From the IMG/VR virus record IMGVR_UViG_3300047476_000343, positions 1 through 42,857 of that record: 42,857 nucleotides of DNA; one strand, 5' to 3'. Under the pieces are notes generated by a model. It was given only the letters and a program-made list of their open reading frames with translations, was not told the DNA's origin and made no database searches. Both the position numbers and the translations under genes were made by a program. The DNA is from a virus. This document shows, one piece after another, positions 1 to 5,602 of this stretch (the first letter of the stretch is position 1; each line of letters opens with the position of its first letter).

Positions 1-2
1 AG

Positions 3-113
3 ATCTTCCTAGATAAGTTTTGCTCGGCATGCAAACAGAAGGAAAAAATGGAAGTTCCAGAAGAGATCAAAAAAGAATGCAAATGCGAAAACTGCAAATG
101 CAAGAACAACTAA
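3..113 (+). CDS. C-terminal fragment of a Cys-rich protein (partial)
   Basis: Open reading frame entering from the left edge and ending at TAA 111-113; 36 residues are visible and the start is outside the window. The tail carries a CxxC pair (FCSAC), a lysine- and glutamate-rich linker, and a closing cluster CKCENCKCK, so metal (probably zinc) binding is plausible. The stop codon overlaps the stop of the minus-strand 30-residue micro-ORF. Function is unknown; the only evidence for a real gene is the open frame and the patterned cysteines. Confidence 0.5.
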   Translation: MFLDKFCSACKQKEKMEVPEEIKKECKCENCKCKNN

Positions 114-202
114 GATATTAAATAGCTAACTAGCGAATAGAACATAGCCATCCACATATAAGCAACGATGGCTGCACCTAGCACGTATAAAAACTTTTTC
201 AT
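110..202 (-). CDS. 30-residue membrane micro-ORF
   Basis: Encodes MKKF followed by one hydrophobic span (LYVLGAAIVAYMWMAMFYSLV) and a short end. The positively charged N-terminus before a single transmembrane helix is typical of small phage membrane proteins. Its ATG overlaps the TGA of the upstream 22-residue ORF as ATGA, which implies translational coupling; it has no good Shine-Dalgarno of its own. A holin-like or host membrane-active role is possible but not shown. It could be chance, but two overlapping hydrophobic ORFs in one operon make that less likely. Confidence 0.4.
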   Translation of the reverse strand: MKKFLYVLGAAIVAYMWMAMFYSLVSYLIS

Positions 203-267
203 GATGTGTAATACCATATCCAGATAAATGCAGCGGTAACTAAACAAACAATACCAAATTCAAACAT
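199..267 (-). CDS. 22-residue membrane micro-ORF
   Basis: Encodes MFEFGIVCLVTAAFIWIWYYTS, almost entirely one hydrophobic helix with an aromatic end. It starts 6 nt after the stop of the 63-residue gene upstream on the same strand, has an AGGG Shine-Dalgarno-like stretch about 5 nt before its ATG, and its TGA overlaps the next ATG (ATGA). The arrangement suggests a three-gene minus-strand operon with two tiny membrane proteins. Function is unknown. Confidence 0.4.
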   Translation of the reverse strand: MFEFGIVCLVTAAFIWIWYYTS

Positions 268-273
268 ATAACC

Positions 274-465
274 CTATCGACTAGTATTGATATATCCATG
301 CTCAAGCAGTATATCAAACAAAAGACCATTTACATAATCTAGCTGTGGCTTTTGATTAAGAATCTGTTCTTCTAGAACATCTTCTGGTAGATTATGCTGC
401 ATAGCCATCTCACGATTCATTTTATTAATAACATTAGTCATTAATTCTATAACTTCATCACGCAT
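274..465 (-). CDS. Hypothetical 63-residue phage protein
   Basis: Small, largely helical, charged protein with no family recognised. The start is well supported: an AAAGGAGA Shine-Dalgarno lies just before the ATG at 465, and an extended -10 box (TGA-TATTAT on the minus strand, 493-501) lies farther upstream. It is followed at close spacing by two membrane micro-ORFs. It has no cysteine pattern, signal peptide or membrane segment. I cannot assign a role. Confidence 0.7.
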   Translation of the reverse strand: MRDEVIELMTNVINKMNREMAMQHNLPEDVLEEQILNQKPQLDYVNGLLFDILLEHGYINTSR

Positions 466-492
466 TCTGTCTCCTTTTGTAGTGATTTATAT

Positions 493-501
493 ATAATATC
501 A
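493..501 (-). promoter_or_regulatory. Extended -10 promoter for the 63-residue gene
   Basis: The minus strand reads TGA-TATTAT. Predicted start is about 7 nt downstream, giving a leader of roughly 20 nt that contains the AAAGGAGA ribosome site. No -35 element was recognised. Confidence 0.45.
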
Positions 502-524
502 TGTTTTCTAAAGTTCGGACGGTA

Positions 525-556
525 TATAAAAGCCGTAGGCTTTGCTCGAAGAGCAA
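525..556 (-). terminator. Tandem-hairpin terminator
   Basis: Immediately after the stop of the Zn-ribbon gene, the minus strand carries TTGCTC-ttc-GAGCAA and then AAGCC-tac-GGCTT followed by TTTTATA. The second hairpin with its T-run is a good intrinsic terminator. Confidence 0.6.
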
Positions 557-557
557 T

Positions 558-767
558 CTACCATTTACCTATAGGACAAGAAGCTTGTTTGAGCGTACTC
601 TTAAGCTTCATAAAACATCCACATTTACGACATTTAACCAATCTCTTATCGAGCCAAGGACATTGTCTACATATATCTAATCTTGACTCTATTAGTTCTT
701 TATCTGACCTAGGTTGATTTGGATCAAATAGATCAAAAAACTTGACATCCCCCGAATTTTCTGACAT
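558..767 (-). CDS. Small Zn-ribbon phage protein
   Basis: 69 residues. The second half has a regular cysteine pattern: CRQC at about residue 33, CRKCGCFMKLK at about 46, and a last CP near the C-terminus (SCPIGKW). This CxxC...CxxCxCxxxxK...CP arrangement is common in small phage proteins of unknown function and should bind zinc. The start at 767 is supported by a minus-strand TGG-TAAACT box 7 nt before the ATG, which would give a leaderless transcript; there is no Shine-Dalgarno. The gene is divergent from the methyltransferase gene and shares its 38-nt intergenic region. Confidence 0.75.
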   Translation of the reverse strand: MSENSGDVKFFDLFDPNQPRSDKELIESRLDICRQCPWLDKRLVKCRKCGCFMKLKSTLKQASCPIGKW

Positions 768-774
768 AATAGCT

Positions 775-783
775 AGTTTACCA
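775..783 (-). promoter_or_regulatory. Extended -10 promoter, leaderless, for the Zn-ribbon gene
   Basis: The minus strand reads TGG-TAAACT, with 7 nt to the ATG at 767. It lies back to back with the plus-strand box at 791-799. Confidence 0.4.
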
Positions 784-790
784 TAAAAAG

Positions 791-799
791 TGCTATAAT
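791..799 (+). promoter_or_regulatory. Extended -10 promoter, leaderless, for the methyltransferase
   Basis: TGC-TATAAT with 6 nt to the ATG at 806, so transcription should begin at the start codon. There is no Shine-Dalgarno. Confidence 0.6.
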
Positions 800-805
800 T
801 CTTAT

Positions 806-1489
806 ATGACTATTTCAATCCCAGGATCAACTACACGTACCTTTACAAAAGACAATGGAGAAACTCTCTCTATCATCACTGGTACTGATGTATATCAGCC
901 TCTTGCAGAAACAACTCCTGCAATCCTTGCACTTAGAACAGAATTAGATAAGAAAGATTCTCTAGCTGGACTTAAGCTAGCAGATTTCGGAGCTGGTACT
1001 GGACAGCTTGGTATTATTGCTAAGACTGTTTTCCCAGAACTAGAAGTTCACGCTTATGACAATGATCCAGCAACAGAAAAGTACATTACTGCAAACGCAG
1101 AGCTACACAACGTAGATGTTACAGCTCACATTGTAGATGTTGCAAGTATTTCTAACTCAGACAAGTTCGATGTTGTAATTTCTACACCACCGTTCTACCC
1201 AGAGATTCTAAAGAAGCTTAACTATGGTGGGGTTCACGCAAATGATCCAGAATCTGCAGTATATGCTGGAAAAGATGGATTGGACCTACAGTCAGTATTT
1301 ATCAATAAGGCATCAGCAGTTCTAAACCAGGGTGGATTTATTGTCGCAGTTCACGCACCTACTCAAAAGGATGCTGTTTACGAGTTGCTTACTGCAGCTG
1401 GTCTATCAGACGCAACTACACTAGTTGTAGACAATGGAGAAGAGTTCAACATTGTAGATGCTGTTTATACAGTAGCATACAAGAATTAA
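806..1489 (+). CDS. PrmC/HemK-like class I SAM methyltransferase
   Basis: 227 residues. Motif I is DFGAGTGQLG (residues 60-69), the acidic end of strand 2 is AYDND (84-88), and the substrate-loop motif is STPPF (126-130). The following DPESAVYAGKDGLDL and the gGfIvaVH strand closely resemble the PrmC/HemK family, which methylates the glutamine of release factors; the early DVYQPLAETTP stretch also recalls that family. The usual NPPY is here TPPF, so the substrate may differ (protein glutamine, or an RNA or DNA amino group). It lacks the full PrmC N-terminal helical domain. It is transcribed from its own leaderless promoter and closed by a terminator, so it forms a single-gene unit. Confidence 0.75.
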   Translation: MTISIPGSTTRTFTKDNGETLSIITGTDVYQPLAETTPAILALRTELDKKDSLAGLKLADFGAGTGQLGIIAKTVFPELEVHAYDNDPATEKYITANAELHNVDVTAHIVDVASISNSDKFDVVISTPPFYPEILKKLNYGGVHANDPESAVYAGKDGLDLQSVFINKASAVLNQGGFIVAVHAPTQKDAVYELLTAAGLSDATTLVVDNGEEFNIVDAVYTVAYKN

Positions 1490-1506
1490 TAATCCTTAAC
1501 GCAATT

Positions 1507-1533
1507 GCTCACTAGGAAACTAGTGGGCTTTTT
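1507..1533 (+). terminator. Intrinsic terminator after the methyltransferase
   Basis: GCTCACTAG-gaaa-CTAGTGGGC stem (9 bp, one T-G wobble) with a GAAA tetraloop, then TTTTT. Confidence 0.85.
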
Positions 1534-1624
1534 GCATATGTGGATTTGGGTATCTCTATATCACGCCGAGCTTAGTCCGCTGGACTTAAAACCAATTTTT
1601 TCCGCTTTACTCTTATGCACATAG

Positions 1625-1633
1625 TTATCCACA
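1625..1633 (+). promoter_or_regulatory. DnaA-box match upstream of the holin-like gene
   Basis: TTATCCACA is an exact match to the classical DnaA box, placed 17 nt before the -10 hexamer of the next gene. Two more matches lie at 22465-22485. Function is inferred only from the sequence match. Confidence 0.3.
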
Positions 1634-1649
1634 TCTTTAAATAATCTAT

Positions 1650-1655
1650 TATAAT
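1650..1655 (+). promoter_or_regulatory. -10 box, near-leaderless, for the holin-like gene
   Basis: TATAAT with 7 nt to the ATG at 1663; no TG extension. Confidence 0.5.
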
Positions 1656-1662
1656 TAAACAT

Positions 1663-1941
1663 ATGACCCCTCTAGAACTTACTGGAATGATCGCTGGAAT
1701 CATAGTTTCAATCGGAACAATACTATCAATGACTGGACTTGGAGTCCGTTGGCTAGTCAAACACTATTTTGATGACATCAAGCATGAATTGAAGCCAAAT
1801 GGCGGTTCATCATTAAAGGATCAAGTAAATAGACTAGAAGCTCAGCAGGTCGAGGCAGATAAACTTCGTGTAGAAATGAATAAAAAGATTGATCACATGT
1901 ACGAAGTTCTTTTAGAATATATTAGTAAAAATAGTAAGTAA
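1663..1941 (+). CDS. Holin-like membrane protein with coiled-coil tail
   Basis: 92 residues. The N-terminal third is a hydrophobic span (about residues 6-32, LTGMIAGIIVSIGTILSMTGLG...), followed by HELKPNGGSSLKDQVNRLE and a charged, heptad-like helix to the end. A single membrane helix plus a PNGGSSLKD linker and coiled coil is a pattern I associate with small membrane proteins of actinobacterial phages that are often annotated as holins. It is not next to the endolysin, which has its own holin candidate, so another membrane role is possible. The start is set by the -10 box 7 nt upstream; there is no Shine-Dalgarno. Confidence 0.65.
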   Translation: MTPLELTGMIAGIIVSIGTILSMTGLGVRWLVKHYFDDIKHELKPNGGSSLKDQVNRLEAQQVEADKLRVEMNKKIDHMYEVLLEYISKNSK

Positions 1942-2106
1942 TATATATAATATAAGATATCTTAATATAAAGCTTAGAGATAGTTTTATATATTAAATAA
2001 TAATAATAGATTGTAGCACGTTTCGACACTCTTTGATGCATTTTGTGATAACTTTTTTATAACGATATTGCAACTCTTTAATAACTAAGCTTTTGTTATC
2101 TTTTTG
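1942..2106. other. AT-rich noncoding stretch with palindrome and direct repeat
   Basis: No gene was found. It holds a perfect 12-bp palindrome TAAGATATCTTA (1953-1964) and a TATAAT hexamer (1946-1951). A TTTTGTGATA copy at 2041-2050 recurs at 2102-2111, where it forms the start of the next extended -10 box. A pair GATAAC (2047-2052) / GTTATC (2095-2100) is inverted. It may be a regulatory region; nothing more can be said from sequence. Confidence 0.35.
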
Positions 2107-2115
2107 TGATATAAT
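2107..2115 (+). promoter_or_regulatory. Extended -10 promoter before the hairpin RNA
   Basis: TGA-TATAAT. The predicted start, near 2122, coincides with the base of the long hairpin. Confidence 0.5.
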
Positions 2116-2121
2116 TTTCTT

Positions 2122-2178
2122 TGACTAGTACTTAGGACTGTCTCTCATACCCACCACTCCTAGGTACTAGTCTTTTTT
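2122..2178 (+). ncRNA. Candidate small hairpin RNA (about 57 nt) or terminator
   Basis: Left arm GACTAGTACTTAGGA (2123-2137) pairs with right arm TCCTAGGTACTAGTC (2158-2172), a 15-bp stem with one wobble, followed by six T. The 20-nt loop (2138-2157) is pyrimidine-rich with CCCACC. An extended -10 box sits about 7 nt before the left arm, so the transcript would consist of this hairpin alone. The stem is longer and the loop much larger than in the plain terminators in this window. The alternative is a terminator for the upstream gene with a chance promoter. Confidence 0.45.
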
Positions 2179-2191
2179 AATTTTTATGAGG

Positions 2192-2197
2192 TATAAT
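2192..2197 (+). promoter_or_regulatory. -10 box, near-leaderless
   Basis: TATAAT with 9 nt to the ATG at 2207. It decides that start over the upstream in-frame ATG at 2186, which lies ahead of the predicted transcript start. Confidence 0.55.
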
Positions 2198-2206
2198 ATA
2201 GATATT

Positions 2207-2599
2207 ATGACTAATAATTCTACCTGCTGCCCTGATGAATATTTTGGATCTAATCCAATGATTGTCAAGTGGAATGTTGTCCGTGGCGATACAGCAAAAC
2301 TTCGTGTTCAATTCTTTGATAACGATGAGGTAACAGTATTCGATACCGATGGATGGGAATATGCAGCTTCTGCTTATGACAGCAGAGGGGACGTTGTAGA
2401 CGAGCTAGAAGTAGTTGTTGGTGATGGTTATATAGATATTGTAGCCGAAGCTGATATTACAAAGAATTGGGGAACTGGGGCAGGTTCTGTTGTTGCAGAG
2501 CTTCCTTTCGATTTAGAAATAATTATTGAAGATCAGGTCTGGACACCAATCTTAGGAACAATACTTGTTATGGGCGATGTAACTGGCGGTGGACTATAA
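2207..2599 (+). CDS. Small beta-sandwich tail protein, BppU-N-like
   Basis: 130 residues from the chosen start (MTNNSTCC...). The core reads VVRGDTAKLRVQFFD... then a Trp-rich middle and a closing VWTPILGTILVMGDVTGG. The opening V-x-GDT with alternating hydrophobics, an acidic middle and a last xGxxxxxxDVT strand are shared with the proteins at 8481 and 4177 and recall the N-terminal immunoglobulin-like domain of baseplate proteins of the BppU type. It probably helps attach a tail appendage. The in-frame ATG at 2186 was not used because the promoter box lies after it. It is coupled by TAATG to the next small ORF. Confidence 0.65.
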   Translation: MTNNSTCCPDEYFGSNPMIVKWNVVRGDTAKLRVQFFDNDEVTVFDTDGWEYAASAYDSRGDVVDELEVVVGDGYIDIVAEADITKNWGTGAGSVVAELPFDLEIIIEDQVWTPILGTILVMGDVTGGGL

Positions 2600-2685
2600 T
2601 GCCAGTGATAAAGGTAGTCACTAACAACTTCAACCTACCACCAATTATCAAAATTGGAAATAAAGTATTTAAGGTGAATAAATAA
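2599..2685 (+). CDS. 28-residue basic micro-ORF
   Basis: Encodes MPVIKVVTNNFNLPPIIKIG plus a short basic end. Both ends overlap neighbours as TAATG (at 2597 and 2683), so it sits exactly in a translationally coupled chain; a chance ORF would rarely fit both joints. The same order, a BppU-like protein followed by a small basic protein, recurs at 8481/8873. No function is known; it may be a small appendage subunit or linker. Confidence 0.55.
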   Translation: MPVIKVVTNNFNLPPIIKIGNKVFKVNK

Positions 2686-2969
2686 TGGCTACAAGACATG
2701 TACTCCATACTCTAAGCAACTCATCTGCCACTAGACTTACCCCAAACGGGCTTCACTCTGGAATGGATATTACAATTCAAAATGTTAACTCAGATGGCTA
2801 TGTATATATTGGTGCAGAAGATGTCTCTGCTTTGAGCTATGGGTACAGACTTAGCCCAAACCATGCAATTTCTTGGGAGCTTCCTGGCACAGATTCTCTT
2901 TATGCTATTTCAGAGCATAATGGATTGAAGATAGCTACAATTGCCACAAATTTGGAGACTGGCTATTAA
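2685..2969 (+). CDS. Hypothetical small virion protein
   Basis: 94 residues, rich in Ser, Thr and aromatic residues, with a pattern of short beta strands (MDITIQNVNSDGYVYIGAED, then SWELPGTDSLYAISE and LKIATIATN). The strand pattern resembles small single-domain decoration or tail proteins, but I do not recognise a family. It is coupled by TAATG at both ends to the micro-ORF before it and the fibre-tip gene after it, which places it in the appendage operon that starts at 2207. Confidence 0.6.
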   Translation: MATRHVLHTLSNSSATRLTPNGLHSGMDITIQNVNSDGYVYIGAEDVSALSYGYRLSPNHAISWELPGTDSLYAISEHNGLKIATIATNLETGY

Positions 2970-3415
2970 TGGCTAGGTTTACACACCCAGCAATATCTCA
3001 GTCTGGAAGCTCATCGGCTGGAACTTGGATAATTGAGGGTGGCACACTAAACGGTTCTCAACCAACATTCAACGGAGCACCAATGTTTTCTGGTGAGTGG
3101 TATCTTATTGGAAAAATCTGTCACTTTACAATAGATGTGGATATGGATAATATTACTAATTTTGGTTCTGGACAGTATTACATAAAACTTCCATTTCCTT
3201 CAAAATCTAACTATCTAATGTCTGACGGTTGCTTACACGATATCTCTACTGGTGACGAATATGCGTTATTGGGACACGTTCTAAAAGAGTCAGACATCTT
3301 ATCTCTTCTTACCACTACATCTAATGGTAAGCAAAATCCTTTTACAAAAAGCGTACCAGTAAACCTATCAACACAAGATAATTTTCATATTTCTGGTACA
3401 TATATCATTGAATAA
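2969..3415 (+). CDS. Tail fibre tip-like protein
   Basis: 148 residues. The core (FNGAPMFSGEWYLIGKICHF, strand DVDMDNITNFGSGQYYIKLPFP, late NFHISGTYIIE) has the alternation of a trimeric fibre-tip or knob domain in which a g-Y-x-x-x-G-x-x-C/V-x-F strand is followed by Y-x-I-x-LPFP. Such domains form receptor-binding ends of phage tail fibres. It shares the operon from 2207 by TAATG coupling. Which cell-surface ligand is bound cannot be told. Confidence 0.6.
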   Translation: MARFTHPAISQSGSSSAGTWIIEGGTLNGSQPTFNGAPMFSGEWYLIGKICHFTIDVDMDNITNFGSGQYYIKLPFPSKSNYLMSDGCLHDISTGDEYALLGHVLKESDILSLLTTTSNGKQNPFTKSVPVNLSTQDNFHISGTYIIE

Positions 3416-3417
3416 GA

Positions 3418-3426
3418 TGAGATAAT
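3418..3426 (+). promoter_or_regulatory. Extended -10 promoter, leaderless, for the collagen-like gene
   Basis: TGA-GATAAT with 6 nt to the ATG at 3433; the hexamer is one mismatch from TATAAT. Confidence 0.4.
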
Positions 3427-3432
3427 AGTGTT

Positions 3433-4161
3433 ATGGCTGTTTCTCAGAATATAAATTTCCCCTCATCTGGGTATGCCTCAAAAGTTAAAGCTTCTCAGCA
3501 GGCAGAAGATCCTCAATTCTTTGCCGTACCAGGGCCACAGGGTCCACCAGGGCCTCCAGGACCAAAGGGCGACCGAGGATTGCAAGGAGAGTCTATAAAG
3601 GGTGACAAGGGCGATACAGGGCCAGCAGGAAAAAACGGAAAAGACGGAAAAGACGGAAAAGACGGAAAAGACGGAAAATCTTATTTTCCATCATATAATC
3701 AAAATTCTGGCTGGGCAAAATATTATGATTTTGAAAGCAAACAGCTACCGATTGGTGCCACCCGTGGAATAGATGGTTGGGTTTCTTTTTGGATAGATAG
3801 TTCAGCAAAAGAAGAAAAGTATCTTCCAGAAGGATCCGTAAGTCTTTATAATCCAGAAATTAGAAAGATAAATCTTAAAGGACTAGCCGTTGGCTCTCAA
3901 ATACAGATTGTGTATAGTTTTGAGATATCAACTTTTAGCTCAAACACAGAGGTTTTAGCAAGGTCACTGTTTCAAGGAACAGAAAAGCATTTTACCACTT
4001 TTGTAGGCTCTTTTAAATATCAACATACTTACGAAGTGTCAATAATTCATCAGCTTACTATTGAGACCGAGCTAGATAAGAGTGCTGGGATTATTCCACA
4101 ACTTATGTCTGACCTGGATGCGTTGGCATCCCTAAAATCTATATATATATCAGTATATTAG
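3433..4161 (+). CDS. Collagen-like tail fibre protein
   Basis: 242 residues. Residues about 34-82 are Gly-X-Y triplets: GPQ, GPP, GPP, GPK, GDR, GLQ, GES, an interruption, then GDK, GDT, GPA, GKN and four GKD. This should form a short collagen triple helix linking an N-terminal attachment peptide to a beta-rich C-terminal domain (about 83-242, several Tyr/Trp-rich strands) that is probably a receptor-binding knob. Collagen stalks are used in phage tail fibres. The GKD run is encoded by a 9-bp tandem repeat that could vary in length. Two GPP triplets have proline in the Y position, the site used by collagen prolyl hydroxylases; four oxygenase-like genes lie near 14-16.7 kb. Confidence 0.85.
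   Translation: MAVSQNINFPSSGYASKVKASQQAEDPQFFAVPGPQGPPGPPGPKGDRGLQGESIKGDKGDTGPAGKNGKDGKDGKDGKDGKSYFPSYNQNSGWAKYYDFESKQLPIGATRGIDGWVSFWIDSSAKEEKYLPEGSVSLYNPEIRKINLKGLAVGSQIQIVYSFEISTFSSNTEVLARSLFQGTEKHFTTFVGSFKYQHTYEVSIIHQLTIETELDKSAGIIPQLMSDLDALASLKSIYISVY
3634..3678 (+). repeat. 9-bp tandem repeat coding Gly-Lys-Asp
   Basis: Four perfect GACGGAAAA units (3643-3678) preceded by one variant (AACGGAAAA, 3634-3642). It stays in frame, so slippage would lengthen or shorten the collagen stalk by whole triplets. Confidence 0.9.
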
Positions 4162-4163
4162 TG

Positions 4164-4169
4164 TATAAT
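4164..4169 (+). promoter_or_regulatory. -10 box, leaderless
   Basis: TATAAT with 7 nt to the ATG at 4177; no Shine-Dalgarno between them. Confidence 0.55.
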
Positions 4170-4176
4170 ATAAGTT

Positions 4177-4548
4177 ATGGCATTTCCAGGCACATACAAC
4201 ATTTCTTACTATAAGGGCGACACCCTTGAATTTAAAATTTACCCGAAAGATGCGTCAGGTGCGGCATTTGACCTAACAGACTTTCTTGCTAATGGTACAG
4301 CTAAGTTTACTATTGCCACTGCTAGAGGATCAGAGGCAACTCAGATTCTTGCAACCGCATCCATTGCCAGTGATCTTTCTCATGTTGCATGTGTAATTAC
4401 TCCATCACAGGGAGCAAACCTGGATCCAGCAATTCAATACGTTTATGACGTAGAGATTTCAAGAACTGTTTCTGGAAGCTACCCATATGTCTACACTCTG
4501 CTAACTGGAACTGTTTCAATTACTGATCAGGTTTCTGGTGCAGCATAA
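4177..4548 (+). CDS. Small beta-sandwich tail protein, BppU-N-like
   Basis: 123 residues. It opens with YNISYYKGDTLEFKIYPKDA and AFDLTDFLANGTAKFTI, and closes with YVYDVEISRTVSG...TLLTGTVSITDQV. The GDTLEF start, the DLT step and the final xxGxVxIxD strand match the N-terminal domain of BppU-like baseplate proteins better than its two relatives at 2207 and 8481 do. It is probably an adaptor by which fibres or knobs join the tail. It is coupled by TAATG to the next gene. Confidence 0.7.
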   Translation: MAFPGTYNISYYKGDTLEFKIYPKDASGAAFDLTDFLANGTAKFTIATARGSEATQILATASIASDLSHVACVITPSQGANLDPAIQYVYDVEISRTVSGSYPYVYTLLTGTVSITDQVSGAA

Positions 4549-5126
4549 TGGTAGAAACTACAATAGCATCTGCTAACTTAAATATACTTGGTGGACCTTC
4601 TAAGATCGACGTCTCTGTTGACTATGGCCAACGTGGAGATCGTGGAAGTCTAATTCTGTACGGACAAGGAAAACCATACCTGGTTACGTTGCCAGAATCA
4701 CCATTGCTATATGATATGTATGTTAATCTTTTGCCATCAGATGATGAATATCAATGGGTTTATCAATACATCAATACCCCTACTGGCCTATCATGGAAAT
4801 CTTTATTTAAGCTACAACCAAATACCTATAGTACTAATGAAGATTTATCTTTTGTAGACGGTAGCGTAGAGGTCTGGATTCCAGTTTCGTCAGTAACTGG
4901 TGACGACAATCCGCTGTCAACTCTGACTGCTTCAAATTTTAACGTACAGTATTCTATAATTTCTCAAAATCCAATAGCTTCTTCTATAACAATTGGTGAT
5001 GTAACAACATCCCCAACAGACATTTTGTCTCTACCAATAACAATAAATGCGGTAGAGTTTGAGTCAGATGCTTGGACCAGCCTGTCAGGGCAGAAATCAG
5101 TTCACCTATTTGTGACTGTGGTATAA
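4548..5126 (+). CDS. Hypothetical minor tail protein
   Basis: 192 residues. An N-terminal stretch containing YGQRGDRGSLILYGQGKP resembles the glycine-rich adaptor seen at the start of many phage appendage proteins; the rest is beta-rich, ending in SLSGQKSVHLFVTVV. No enzymatic motif. The start overlaps the stop of the BppU-like gene (TAATG). Its own end lies only a few bases after the -10 box for the next gene, which is therefore inside this coding sequence. Confidence 0.6.
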   Translation: MVETTIASANLNILGGPSKIDVSVDYGQRGDRGSLILYGQGKPYLVTLPESPLLYDMYVNLLPSDDEYQWVYQYINTPTGLSWKSLFKLQPNTYSTNEDLSFVDGSVEVWIPVSSVTGDDNPLSTLTASNFNVQYSIISQNPIASSITIGDVTTSPTDILSLPITINAVEFESDAWTSLSGQKSVHLFVTVV

Positions 5127-5127
5127 T
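5119..5127 (+). promoter_or_regulatory. Extended -10 promoter
   Basis: TGG-TATAAT overlapping the stop of the upstream gene. The predicted start near 5134 leaves a very short leader containing AAAGGTGAT before the ATG at 5144. Confidence 0.5.
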
Positions 5128-5143
5128 TTAGAAAGGTGATAAG

Positions 5144-5602
5144 ATGACTGCACAGAATATTGACGGTACCCTAAATGGTACTGGTGTATACAATACAAAA
5201 GTTCCTGGCTATGACGATGCAGCCGATATTCAGGCTGCTCTAAAGCTATTCCTATATGGATCGACCTCATTTGACCCAGCAGCATCTGGTGCTATTAATA
5301 ACTTACCAAACCCGTCTCTTGCTAGATATCTAAAGGTTATGCAAGACGAGATTAACTTACTAGAGTCTTTGGGAATTGGGTCATCTTATGGCACAGAGCC
5401 AGAGGATCCAGCAGATGGATATATCTGGATGCCAAGTGATGCAACTGCTACTGTACCATTGGTTCAGGCAACAATTTATCAAAACTCTGCTCCAGTAACC
5501 GATCTAGTTGACGGCCTATTGTGGGTAGATAAAAATTCATCACCACTAAAGATGTATGTCTATGATTTAGATACAACTACTTGGAAAGAAATTGGTGCAT
5601 AA
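5144..5602 (+). CDS. Hypothetical tail fibre-associated protein
   Basis: 152 residues. The first half (GTGVYNTKVPGYDDAADIQAA...) is mostly helical and names no family; the second half has two short repeats of the kind YIWMPSDATATVP and GLLWVDKNSSPLKMYVYD, which look like the small beta-hairpin modules of fibre proteins (text of the form W-V-D...P-L-K-x-Y-x-Y-D...W). A Shine-Dalgarno AAAGGTGAT supports the start. It is coupled by TAATG to the following fibre gene. Confidence 0.6.
   Translation: MTAQNIDGTLNGTGVYNTKVPGYDDAADIQAALKLFLYGSTSFDPAASGAINNLPNPSLARYLKVMQDEINLLESLGIGSSYGTEPEDPADGYIWMPSDATATVPLVQATIYQNSAPVTDLVDGLLWVDKNSSPLKMYVYDLDTTTWKEIGA

Noticed and set aside
1953-1964. 12-bp palindrome TAAGATATCTTA as an operator
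   Set aside because: AT-rich surroundings make it plausible by chance and there is no second copy; kept only as a note in the noncoding stretch.
2186-2206. Upstream in-frame ATG for the BppU-like gene
   Set aside because: It precedes the TATAAT box, so would not be on the predicted transcript; the ATG at 2207 fits.
3593-3808. Minus-strand ORF with repeated RLFRLF
   Set aside because: Exact antisense of the collagen tandem repeat; it has no ribosome site.
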